In this document: piece after piece, positions 41,580 through 54,800 of the stretch
How positions within the stretch are numbered: position 1 is the stretch's first letter
Layout: every line of letters starts with the position of its first letter
Assembly (NCBI GenBank): GCA_026874595.1
Contig: CM049318.1
Location: 45,424,456-45,488,455, forward strand
DNA length: 64,000 bases
Source of the DNA: Sipunculus nudus
Taxonomy: Eukaryota; Annelida; Sipuncula; Golfingiida; Sipunculidae
Direction of reading: 5' to 3'
The notes under the pieces: model-generated
Databases searched by the model: none
What the model saw: the letters and a program-made list of their open reading frames with translations, nothing else
Told to the model about the DNA's origin: nothing
Position numbers and translations under genes: made by a program

Positions 41580-44500
41580 GTGTGTCATAAGATTATCACT
41601 GTCACAAGATTGTCACAAACATGGCATAGACTTTCCCAAGCAAATTTACAAGCAAGTATAAAGGGTGTGTGTCACAAGATGGTCACTGTCACAAGATTGT
41701 CACATACATGGCATAGACTTTCCCAAGCAAATTTACAAGCAATTATTAAAGGTATGTGTCACAAGATTGTCACAAACATGGCATAGACTTTCCGAAGCAA
41801 ATTTACAAGCAAGTATAAAGGGTGTGTGTCACAAGATTGTCACTGTCACATGATTGTCACAAACATGGCATAGACTTTCCTAAGCAAATTTACAAGCAAG
41901 TATAAAAGGTGTGTGTCACAAGATTGTCCCTGTCACAAGATTGTCACAAACATGGAACTGACTGTCCAAAGCAAATTTACAAGCAAGTATAAAGGGTGTG
42001 TGTTACAAGATTGTCACTGTCACAAACATGTCGCAAACTTGGCAGAGACCTTCCCAAGCAAATTTACAAGCAAATATAAATGGTGTGTGTCACAAGATTG
42101 TCACTGTTACAAGATTGTCACAAACATGGCATAGACTGTCCCAAGCAAATTTACAAGCAAGTATAAAAGGAGTGTGTCACAAGATTGTCACTGTCACAAG
42201 ATTGTCACAAACATTGCACAGACTTTCCCAAGCAAATTTAGAACCAAGCATAAAGGGTGTGTGTCACAAGATTGTCACTGTCACAAACATGTCGCAAACA
42301 TGGCACAGACTTTCCCAAGCAAATTAACAAGCAAGTATAAAGGGTGTGTGTCACAAGATTGTCACTGTCACAAGATTGTCACAAACATGGAACTGACTGT
42401 CCCAAGCAAATTTATAAGCAAGCATAAAGGGTGTGTGTCACAAGATTGTCACTGTCACAAGATTGTCACAAACATGGCATAGACTTTCCCAAGCAAATTT
42501 ACAAGCAAGAGTAAAGGGTGTGTGTCACAAGATTGTCACTGTCAAAAGATTGTCACAAACATGGCATAGACTTTCCAAAGCAAATTTACGAGCAAGTATA
42601 AAAGGTGTGTGTCACAATATTGTCACTGTCACAAGATTGTCACAAACATGGAACTGACTGTCCCAGGCAAATTTATAAGCAAGCATAAAGGGTGTGTGTC
42701 ACAAGATTGTCACTGTCACAAACATGTCGCAAACTTGGCAGAGACTTTCCCAAGCAAATTTACAAGCAAATATAAAGGTTGTGTGTCACAAGATTGTCAC
42801 TGTCACAAGATTGTTTCAAACCTTGCACAGACTTTCCCATGCAAATTTACGAGCAAATATAAAAGGTGTGTCACAAGATTGTCACTGTCACAAGATTGTC
42901 ACAAACATGGCATAGACTGTCCCAAGCAAATTTACAAGCAAGTATAAAGGGATTGTGTCACAAGATTGTCACTGTCACAAGATTGTCACAAACATTGCAC
43001 AGACTGTCCCAAGCAAATTAAGAAGCAAGCATAAAGGGTGTGTGTCACAAGATTGTCACTGTCACAAACATGTCGCAAACATGACACAGACTTTCCCAAG
43101 CAAATTTACAAGCAAGTATAAAGGGTGTGTGTCATAAGATTATCACTGTCACAAGATTGTCACAAACATGGCATAGACTTTCCCAAGCAAATTTACAAGC
43201 AAGTATAAAGGGTGTGTGTCACAAGATGGTCACTGTCACAAGATTGTCACATACATGGCATAGACTTTCCCAAGCAAATTTACAAGCAATTATTAAAGGT
43301 ATGTGTCACAAGATTGTCACAAACATGGCATAGACTTTCCGAAGCAAATTTACAAGCAAGTATAAAGGGTGTGTGTCACAAGATTGTCACTGTCACATGA
43401 TTGTCACAAACATGGCATAGACTTTCCTAAGCAAATTTACAAGCAAGTATAAAAGGTGTGTGTCACAAGATTGTCCCTGTCACAAGATTGTCACAAACAT
43501 GGAACTGACTGTCCAAAGCAAATTTACAAGCAAGTATAAAGGGTGTGTGTTACAAGATTGTCACTGTCACAAACATGTCGCAAACTTGGCAGAGACCTTC
43601 CCAAGCAAATTTACAAGCAAATATAAATGGTGTGTGTCACAAGATTGTCACTGTTACAAGATTGTCACAAACATGGCATAGACTGTCCCAAGCAAATTTA
43701 CAAGCAAGTATAAAAGGAGTGTGTCACAAGATTGTCACTGTCACAAGATTGTCACAAACATTGCACAGACTTTCCCAAGCAAATTTAGAACCAAGCATAA
43801 AGGGTGTGTGTCACAAGATTGTCACTGTCACAAACATGTCGCAAACATGGCACAGACTTTCCCAAGCAAATTAACAAGCAAGTATAAAGGGTGTGTGTCA
43901 CAAGATTGTCACTGTCACAAGATTGTCACAAACATGGAACTGACTGTCCCAAGCAAATTTATAAGCAAGCATAAAGGGTGTGTGTCACAAGATTGTCACT
44001 GTCACAAGATTGTCACAAACATGGCATAGACTTTCCCAAGCAAATTTACAAGCAAGAGTAAAGGGTGTGTGTCACAAGATTGTCACTGTCAAAAGATTGT
44101 CACAAACATGGCATAGACTTTCCAAAGCAAATTTACGAGCAAGTATAAAAGGTGTGTGTCACAATATTGTCACTGTCACAAGATTGTCACAAACATGGAA
44201 CTGACTGTCCCAGGCAAATTTATAAGCAAGCATAAAGGGTGTGTGTCACAAGATTGTCACTGTCACAAACATGTCGCAAACTTGGCAGAGACTTTCCCAA
44301 GCAAATTTACAAGCAAATATAAAGGTTGTGTGTCACAAGATTGTCACTGTCACAAGATTGTTTCAAACCTTGCACAGACTTTCCCATGCAAATTTACAAG
44401 CAAATATAAAAGGTGTGTCACAAGATTGTCACTGTCACAAGATTGTCACAAACATGGCATAGACTGTCCCAAGCAAATTTACAAGCAAGTATAAAGGGAT

Positions 44501-44700
44501 TGTGTCACAAGATTGTCACTGTCACAAGATTGTCACAAACATTGCACAGACTGTCCCAAGCAAATTAAGAAGCAAGCATAAAGGGTGTGTGTCACAAGAT
44601 TGTCACTGTCACAAACATGTCGCAAACATGACACAGACTTTCCCAAGCAAATTTACAAGCAAGTATAAAGGGTGTGTGTCACAAGATGGTCACTGTCACA
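41580..44700 (+). repeat. 1,547-bp higher-order repeat, two adjacent copies
   Basis: 41580-43126 and 43127-44673 carry the same series of variants (for example 41665/43212, 41998/43545, 42433/43980). Only a few substitutions separate the copies, such as tacgagcaaat against tacaagcaaat near 42849 and 44396. A third, altered copy follows with offsets of 1,460, one monomer shorter. Confidence 0.88.
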
Positions 44701-46971
44701 AGATTGTCACATACATGGCATAGACTTTCCCAAGCAAATTTACAAGCAATTATTAAAGGTATGTGTCACAAGATTGTCACAAACATGGCATAGACTTTCC
44801 GAAGCAAATTTACAAGCAAGTATAAAGGGTGTGTGTCACAAGATTGTCACTGTCACATGATTGTCACAAACATGGCATAGACTTTCCTAAGCAAATTTAC
44901 AAGCAAGTATAAAAGGTGTGTGTCACAAGATTGTCCCTGTCACAAGATTGTCACAAACATGGAACTGACTGTCCAAAGCAAATTTACAAGCAAGCATAAA
45001 GGGTGTGTGTTACAAGATTGTCACTGTCACAAACATGTCGTAAACTTGGCAGAGACCTTCCCAAGCAAATTTACAAGCAAATATAAATGGTGTGTGTCAC
45101 AAGATTGTCACTGTCACAAGATTGTCATAAACATGGCATAAACTGTCCCAAGCAAATTTACAAGCAAGTATAAAGGGAGTGTGTCACAAGATTGTCACTG
45201 TCACAAGATTGTCACAAACATTGCACAGACTGTCCCAAGCAAATTTAGAAGAAAACATAAAGGGTGTGTGTCACAAGATTGTCACTGTCACAAACAGGTC
45301 GCAAACATGGCACAGACTTTCCCAAGCAAATTAACAAGCAAGTATAAAGGGTGTGTGTCACAAGATTGTCACTGTCACAAGATTGTCACAAACATGGCAT
45401 AGACTTTTCCAAGCAAATGTACAAGCAAGTGTAAAGGGTGTGTGTCACAAGATTGTCACTGTCACAAGATTGTCACAAACATGGCATAGACTTTCCGAAG
45501 CAAATTTACAAGCAAGTATAAAGGGTGTGTGTCACAAGATTGTCACTGTCACAAGATTGTCACAAACATGGCATAGACTTTCCCAAGCAAATTTACAAGC
45601 AAGAGTAAAGGGTGTATGTCACAAGATTGTCACTGTCAAAAGATTGTCACAAACATGGCATAGACTTTCCCAAGCAAATTTACGAGCAAGTATAAAAGGT
45701 GTGTGTCACAATATTGTCACTGTCACAAGATTGTCACAAACATGGAACTGACTGTCCCAGGCAAATTTATAAGCAAGCATAAAGGGTGTGTGTCACAAGA
45801 TTGTGACTGTCACAAACATGTCGCAAACTTGGCAGAGACTTTCCCAAGCAAATTTACAAGCAAATATAAAGGTTGTGTGTCACAAGATTGTCACTGTCAC
45901 AAGATTGTTTCAAACCTTGCACAGACTTTCCCATGCAAATTTACAAGCAAATATAAAAGGTGTGTCACAAGATTGTCACTGTCACAAGATTGTCACAAAC
46001 ATGGCATAGACTGTCCCAAGCAAATTTACAAGCAAGTATAAAGGGATTGTGTCACAAGATTGTCACTGTCACAAGATTGTCACAAACATTGCACAGACTG
46101 TCCCAAGCAAATTTAGAAGCAAGCATAAAGGGTGTGTGTCACAAGATTGTCACTGTCACAAACATGTCGCAAACATGACACAGACTTTCCTAAGCAAATT
46201 AACAAGCAAGTATAAAGGGTACGTGTCATAAGATTGTCACTGTCACAAGATTGTCACAAACATGGCATAGACTTTCCCAAGCAAATTTACAAGCAAGTAT
46301 AAAGGGTGTGTGTCACAAGATGGTCACTGTCACAAGATTGTCACATACATGGCATAGACTTTCCCAAGCAAATTTACAAGCAGTTATTAAAGGTATGTGT
46401 CACAAGATTGTCACAAACATGGCATAGACTTTCTGAAGCAAATTTACAAGCAAGTATAAAGGGTGTGTGTCACAAGATTGTCACTGTCACATGATTGTCA
46501 CAAACATGGCATAGACTTTCCTAAGCAAATTTACAAGCAAGTATAAAAGGTGTGTGTCACAAGATTGTCCCTGTCACAAGATTGTCATAAACATGGCATA
46601 AACTGTCCCAAGCAAATTTACAAGCAAGTATAAAGGGAGTGTGTCACAAGATTGTCACTGTCACAAGATTGTCACAAACATTGCACAGACTGTCCCAAGC
46701 AAATTTAGAAGAAAACATAAAGGGTGTGTGTCACAAGATAGTCACTGTCACAAGATTGTCACATACATGGCATAGACTTTCCCAAGCAAATTTACAAGCA
46801 ATTATTAAAGGTATGTGTCACAAGATTGTCACAAACATGGCATAGACTTTCCGAAGCAAATTTACAAGCAAGTATAAAGGGTGTGTGTTACAAGATTGTC
46901 ACTGTCACATGATTGTCACAAACATGGCATAGACTTTCCTAAGCAAATTTACAAGCAAGTATAAAAGGTGT

Positions 46972-48190
46972 GTGTCACAAGATTGTCCCTGTCACAAGAT
47001 TGTCACAAACATGGAACTGACTGTCCAAAGCAAATTTACAAGCAAGCATAAAGGGTGTGTGTTACAAGATTGTCACTGTCACAAACATGTCGCAAACTTG
47101 GCAGAGACCTTCCCAAGCAAATTTACAAGCAAATATAAATGGTGTGTGTCACAAGATTGTCACTGTCACAAGATTGTCATAAACATGGCACAAACTGTCC
47201 CAAGCAAATTTACAAGCAAGTATAAAGGGAGTGTGTCACAAGATTGTCACTGTCACAAGATTGTCACAAACATTGCACAGACTGTCCCAAGCAAATTTAG
47301 AAGAAAACATAAAGGGTGTGTGTCACAAGATTGTCACTGTCACAAACAGGTCGCAAACATGGCACAGACTTTCCCAAGCAAATTAACAAGCAAGTATAAA
47401 GGGTGTGTGTCACAAGATTGTCACTGTCACAAGATTGTCACAAACATGGCATAGACTTTCCCAAGCAAATGTACAAGCAAGTATAAAGGGTGTGTGTCAC
47501 AAGATTGTCACTGTCACATGATTGTCACAAACATGGCATAGACTTTCCGAAGCAAATTTACAAGCAAGTATAAAAGGTGTGTGTCACAAGATTGTCCCTG
47601 TCACAAGATTGTCACAAACATGGAACTGATTGTCCAAAGCAAATTTACAAGCAAGCATAAGGGGTGTGTGTTACAAGATTGTCACTGTCACAAACATGTC
47701 GCAAACTTGGCAGAGACCTTCCCAAGCAAATTTACAAGCAAATATAAATGGTGTGTGTCACAAGATTGTCACTGTCACAAGATTGTCATAAACATGGCAC
47801 AAACTGTCCCAAGCAAATTTACAAGCAAGTATAAAGGGAGTGTGTCACAAGATTGTCACTGTCACAAGATTGTCACAAACATTGCACAGACTGTCCCAAG
47901 CAAATTTAGAAGAAAACATAAAGGGTGTGTGTCACAAGATTGTCACTGTCACAAACAGGTCGCAAACATGGCACAGACTTTCCCAAGCAAATTAACAAGC
48001 AAGTATAAAGGGTGTGTGTCACAAGATTGTCACTGTCACAAGATTGTCACAAACATGGCATAGACTTTCCCAAGCAAATGTACAAGCAAGTGTAAAGGGT
48101 GTGTGTCACAAGATTGTCACTGTCACAAGATTGTCACAAACATGGCATAGACTTTCCGAAGCAAATTTACAAGCAAGTATAAAGGGTGTG
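46972..48190 (+). repeat. 609-bp higher-order repeat, two copies
   Basis: The series starting at 46,972 returns at 47,581, an offset of 609 = 7 x 87, with single-base changes (ggaactgactg against ggaactgattg). Confidence 0.85.
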
Positions 48191-51100
48191 TGTCACAAGA
48201 TTGTCACTGTCACAAGATTGTCACAAACATGGCATAGACTTTCCCAAGCAAATTTACAAGCAAGAGTAAAGGGTGTGTGTCACAAGATTGTCACTGTCAA
48301 AAGATTGTCACAAACATGGCATAGACTTTCCAAAGCAAATTTACGAGCAAGTATAAAAGGTGTGTGTCACAATATTGTCACTGTCACAAGATTGTCACAA
48401 ACATGGAACTGACTGTCCCAGGCAAATTTATAAGCAAGCATAAAGGGTGTGTGTCACAAGATTGTCACTGTCACAAACATGTCGCAAACTTGGCAGAGAC
48501 TTTCCCAAGCAAATTTACAAGCAAATATAAAGGTTGTGTGTCACAAGATTGTCACTGTCACAAGATTGTTTCAAACCTTGCACAGACTTTCCCATGCAAA
48601 TTTAAAAGCAAATATAAAAGGTGTGTCACAAGATTGTCACTGTCACAAGATTGTCACAAACATGGCATAGACTGTCCCAAGCAAATTTACAAGCAAGTAT
48701 AAAGGGATTGTGTCACAAGATTGTCACTGTCACAAGATTGTCACAAACATTGCACAGACTGTCCCAAGCAAATTTAGAAGCAAGCATAAAGGGTGTGTGT
48801 CACAAGATTGTCACTGTCACAAACATGTCGCAAACATGACACAGACTTTCCTAAGCAAATTAACAAGCAAGTATAAAGGGTACGTGTCATAAGATTGTCA
48901 CTGTCACAAGATTGTCACAAACATGGCATAGACTTTCCCAAGCAAATTTACAAGCAAGTATAAAGGGTGTGTGTCACAAGATGGTCACTGTCACAAGATT
49001 GTCACATACATGGCATAGACTTTCCCAAGCAAATTTACAAGCAATTATTAAAGGTATGTGTCACAAGATTGTCACAAACATGGCATAGACTTTCCGAAGC
49101 AAATTTACAAGCAAGTATAAAGGGTGTGTGTCACAAGATTGTCACTGTCACATGATTGTCACAAACATGGCATAGACTTTCCTAAGCAAATTTACAAGCA
49201 AGTATAAAAGGTGTGTGTCACAAGATTGTCCCTGTCACAAGATTGTCACAAACATGGAACTGACTGTCCAAAGCAAATTTACAAGCAAGCATAAAGGGTG
49301 TGTGTTACAAGATTGTCACTGTCACAAACATGTCGCAAACTTGGCAGAGACCTTCCCAAGCAAATTTACAAGCAAATATAAATGGTGTGTGTCACAAGAT
49401 TGTAACTGTCACAAGATTGTCATAAACATGGCATAAACTGTCCCAAGCAAATTTACAAGCAAGTATAAAGGGAGTGTGTCACAAGATTGTCACTGTCACA
49501 AGATTGTCACAAACATTGCACAGACTGTCCCAAGCAAATTTAGAAGAAAACATAAAGGGTGTGTGTCACAAGATTGTCACTGTCACAAACAGGTCGCAAA
49601 CATGGCACAGACTTTCCCAAGCAAATTAACAAGCAAGTATAAAGGGTGTGTGTCACAAGATTGTCACTGTCACAAGATTGTCACAAACATGGCATAGACT
49701 TTCCCAAGCAAATGTACAAGCAAGTGTAAAGGGTGTGTGTCACAAGATTGTCACTGTCACAAGATTGTCACAAACATGGCATAGACTTTCCGAGGCAAAT
49801 TTACAAGCAAGTATAAAGGGTGTGTGTCACAAGATAGTCACTGTCACAAGATTGTCACAAACATGGCATAGACTGTCCCAAGGAAATTTACAAGCAAGTA
49901 TAAAGGGAGTGTGTTACAAGATTGTCACTGTCACAAGATTGTCACAAACATTGCACAAACTGTCCCAAACAAATTTACAAGCAAGCATAAAGGGTGTGTG
50001 TCACAAGATTGTCACTGTCACAAACATGTCGCAAACATGGCACAGACTTTCCCAAGCACATTAACAAGCAAGTATAAAGGGTGTGTGTCACAAGATTGTC
50101 ACTGTCACAAGATTGTCACAAACATGGCATAGACTTTCCCAAGCAAATTTACAAGCATGTATTAAAGGTGTGTGTCACAAGATTGTCATAAACATGGCAT
50201 AGACTTTCCCAAGCAAATTAACAAGCAAGTATAAAGGGTGTGTATCACAAGACTGTCACTGTCACAAGATTGTCACAAACATGGCATAGACTTTCCCAAG
50301 CAAATTTACAAGCAAGTATAAAGGGTGTGTGTCACAAGATTTTCACTGTCACAAGATTGTCAAAAACATGGCATAGGCTTTCCCAAGCAAATTAACAAGC
50401 AAGTATAAAGGGTGTGTGTCATAAGATTGTCACTGTCACAAGATTGTCACAAACATGGCATAGACTTTCCCAAGCAATTTTACAAGCAAGTGTTAAGGGT
50501 GTGTGTCACAAGATTGACACTGTCACAAGATTGTTTCAAACCTTGCACAGACTTTCCCAAGCAAATTTACAAGCAAATATAAATGGTGTGTGTCACAAGA
50601 TAGTCACTGTCACAAGATTGTCACAAACATGGCATAGACTTTCCCAAGCAATTTTACAAGCAAGTGTAAAGGGTGTGTGTCACAAGATTGTCATTGTCAC
50701 AGGATTGTCACAAACATGGCATAGACTTTCCCAAGCAAATTTACAAGCAAGTATAAAAGGTGTGTGTCACAAGATTGTCACTGTCACAAGATTGTCACAA
50801 ACATGGAACTGACCGTCCCAAGCAGTTTTACAAGCTAGTGTAAAGGGTGTGTGTCACAAGATTGTCATTGTCACAGGATTGTCACAAACATGGCATAGAC
50901 TTTCCTAAGCAAATTTACGAGCAAGTATAAAAGGTGTGTGTCACAATATTGTCACTGTCACAAGATTGTCACAAGATTATCACAAACATGGAACTGACTG
51001 TCCCAAGCAAATTTATAAGCAAGCATAAAGGGTGTGTGTCACAAGGTTGTCACTGTCACAAACATGTCGCAAACTTGGCAGAGACTTTCCCAAGCAAATT

Positions 51101-51860
51101 TACAAGCAAATATAAAGATTGTGTGTCACAAGATTGTCACTGTCACAAGATTGTTTCAAACCTTGCACAGTCTTTCCCATGCAAATTTACAAGCAAATAT
51201 AAATGGTGTGTCACAAGATTGTCACTGTCACAAGATTGTCACAAACATGGCATAGACTGTCCCAAGCAAATTTACAAGCAAGTATAAAGGGATTGTGTCA
51301 AAAGATTGTCACTGTCACAAGATTGTCACAAACATTGCACAGACTGTCCCAAGCAAATTTAGAAGCAAGCATAAAGGGTGTGTCACAAGATTGTCACTGT
51401 CACAAACATGTCGCAAACATGGCACAGACTTTCCTAAGCAAATTAACAAGCAAGTATAAAGGGTGTGTGTCACAAGATTGTAACTGTCACAAGATTGTCA
51501 TAAACATGGCATAAACTGTCCCAAGCAAATTTACAAGCAAGTATAAAGGGAGTGTGTCACAAGATTGTCACTGTCACAAGATTGTCACAAACATTGCACA
51601 GACTGTCCCAAGCAAATTTAGAAGAAAACATAAAGGGTGTGTGTCACAAGATTGTCACTGTCACAAACAGGTCGCAAACATGGCACAGACTTTCCCAAGC
51701 AAATTAACAAGCAAGTATAAAGGGTGTGTGTCACAAGATTGTCACTGTCACAAGATTGTCACAAACATGGCATAGACTTTCCCAAGCAAATGTACAAGCA
51801 AGTGTAAAGGGTGTGTGTCACAAGATTGTCACTGTCACAAGATTGTCACAAACATGGCAT

Positions 51861-54800
51861 AGACTGTCCCAAGCAAATTTAGAAGCAACCATAAAGGTTG
51901 TGTGTCACAAGATTGTCACTGTCACAAACATGTCACAAACATTGCACAGACTTTCCCAAGCAAATTTACAAGCAAGTATTAAAGGTGTGTGTCACAAGAT
52001 TGTCACAAATATGGCATAGACTTTTCGAAGCAAAATTACAAGCAAGTATAAAGGGAGTGTGTCACAAGATTGTCACTGTCACAAGATTGTCACAAACATG
52101 GCATAGAATTTCCAAAGCAAATTTACAAGCAAGTGTAAAGGGTGTGTGTCACAAGATTGTCACTGTCACAATATTGTCACAAAGATGGCATAGACTTTCC
52201 CAAGCAATTTTACAAGCAACTGTAAAGGGTGTGTGTCACAAGATTGTCATTGTTACAAGATTGTCACAAACATGGCACAGACTTTCCTAAGCAAATTTAC
52301 AAGCAAGTATAAAAGGTGTGTGTCACAAGATTGTCACTGTCACAAGATTGTCACAAACATGGAACTGACTGTCCCAAGCAAATTTATAAGCAAGCATATA
52401 GGGTGCGTGTCACAAGATTGTCACTGTCACAAGATTGTCACAAACATGGCATAGACTTTCCCAAGCAAATTTACAAGCAAGTGTAAAGGGTGTGTGTCAC
52501 AAGATTGTCACTGTCACAAGATTGTCACAAACATGGCATAGACGTTCCCAAGCAAATTTACAAGCAAGAATAAAGGGTGTGTGTCACAAGATTGTCACTG
52601 TCACAAGATTGTCACAAACATGGCAGAGACTTTCCCAAGCAAATTTACAAGCAAATATAAAGGTTGTGTGTCACAAGATTGTCACTGTCACAAGATTGTT
52701 TCAAACCTGGCACAGACTTTCCCAAGCAAATTTACAAGCAAGTATAAAGGGAGTGTGTCACAAGATTGTCACTGTCACAAGATTGTCACAAACATTGCAC
52801 AGACTGTCCCAAACAAATATAGAAGCAAGCATAAAGGGTGTGAGTCACAAGATTTTCACTGTCACAAGATTGTCACAAACATTGCACAGACTGTCCCAAG
52901 CAAATTTAGAAGCAACCATAAAGGTTGTGTATCACAAGATTGTCACTGTCACAAACATGTCGCAAACATGGCATCGACTTTCCCAAACAAATTTACAAGC
53001 AAGTATTAAAGGTGTGTATCACAAGATTGTCACAAACGTGGCATAGTCTTTCCGAAGCAAATTTACAAGCAAGTATGAAGGGTGTGTGTCACAAGATTTT
53101 CACTGTCACAAGATTGTAACAAACATTGCACAGACTGTCCCAAGCAAATTTAGAAGCAACCATAAAGGTTGTGTGTCACAAGATTGTCACTGTCACAAAC
53201 ATGTCACAAACATGGCACAGATTTTCCCAAGCAAATTTTCAAGCAAGTATTAAAGGTGTGTGTCACAAGATTGTCACAAATATGGCATAGACTTTCCGAA
53301 GCAAATTTACAAGCAAGTATAAAGGGAGTGTGTCACAAGATTGTCACTGTCACAAGATTGTCACAAACATGGCATAGAATTTCCAAAGCAAATTTATAAG
53401 CAAGTATAAAAGGTGTGTGTCACAAGATTGTCACAAATATGGCATAGACTTTCCGAAGCAAATTTACAAGCAAGTATAAAGGGTGTGTTTCACAAGATTG
53501 TCACTGTCACAAGATTGTCACAAAAATGGCATAGAATTTCCCAAGCAAATTTACAAGCAAGTATGAAGGGTGTGTGTCACAAGATAGTCACTGTCGCAAG
53601 ATTGTCACAAACATGGCATAGACTTCCCAAGCAAATTTACAAGCAAGTATAAAGGGAGTGTGTCACAAGATTGTCACTGTCACAAGATTGTCACAAACAT
53701 TGCACAGACTGTCCCAAGCAAATTTAGAAGCAAGCATAAAGGGTGTGTGTCACAAGATTTTCACTGTCAAAAGATTGTCAAAAACATGGCATAGGCTTTC
53801 CCAAGCAAATTTACAAGCAAGTGTAAAGGGTGTGTGTCACAAGATTGTCACTGTCCCAAGATTGTCACAAACATGGCATAGGCTTCCCCAAGCAAATTTA
53901 CAAGCAAGAATAAAGGGTGTGTGTCACAAGATTGTTACTGTCACAAGATTGTCACAAACATGGCATAGACTTTCCCAAGCAAATTTACAAGCAAGTATAA
54001 AGGGTGTGTGTCACAAGATTTTCACTGTCACAAGATTGTCAAAAACATGGCATACGCTTTCCCGAGCAAATTTACAAGCAAATATAAATGGTGTGTCACA
54101 AGATTGTCACTGTCACAAGATTGTCACAAACATGGCATAGACTGTCCCAAGCAAATTTACAAGCAAGTATAAAGGGAGTGTGTCACAAGATTGTCACTGT
54201 CACAAGATTGTCACAAACATTGCACAGACTGTCCCAAGCAAATTTAGAAGCAAGCATAAAGGGTGTGTGTCACAAGATTGTCACTGTCACAAACATGTCG
54301 CAAACATGGCACAGACTTTCCAAGGAATTAACAAGCAAGTGTAAAGGGTCTGTGAAATAAGATTGTCACTGTCACAAGATTGTCACAAACATGGCATAGG
54401 CTTTCCCAAGCAAATTTACAAGCAAGTATAAAGGGTGTGTGTCACAAGATGGTCACTGTCACAAGATTGTCACATACATGGCATAGACTTTCCCAAGCAA
54501 ATTTACAAGCAAGTGTAAAAGGTGTGTGTCACAAGATTGTCACAAACATGGCATAGACTTTCCGAAGCAAATTTACAAGCAAGTATAAAGGGTGTGTGTC
54601 ACAAGATAGTCACTGTCACAAGATTGTCACAAACATGGCATAGACTGTCCCAAGCAAATTTACAAGCAAGTATAAAGGGAGTGTGTCACAAGATTGTCAC
54701 TGTCACAAGATTGTCACAAACATTGCACAAACTGTCCCAAGCAAATTTACAAGCAAGCATAAAGGGTGTGTGTCACAAGATTGTCACTGTCACAAACATG

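Larger units (their letters stand above)
35207..51860 (+). repeat. Large tandem duplication, copy 1 (16,654 bp)
   Basis: Every variant monomer from about 35,207 on is found again 16,654 bp later, in the same order. The preceding units differ (base 35206 against 51860), which sets the border inside a monomer. Copy 1 contains all the smaller higher-order repeats of the right arm. Confidence 0.93.
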
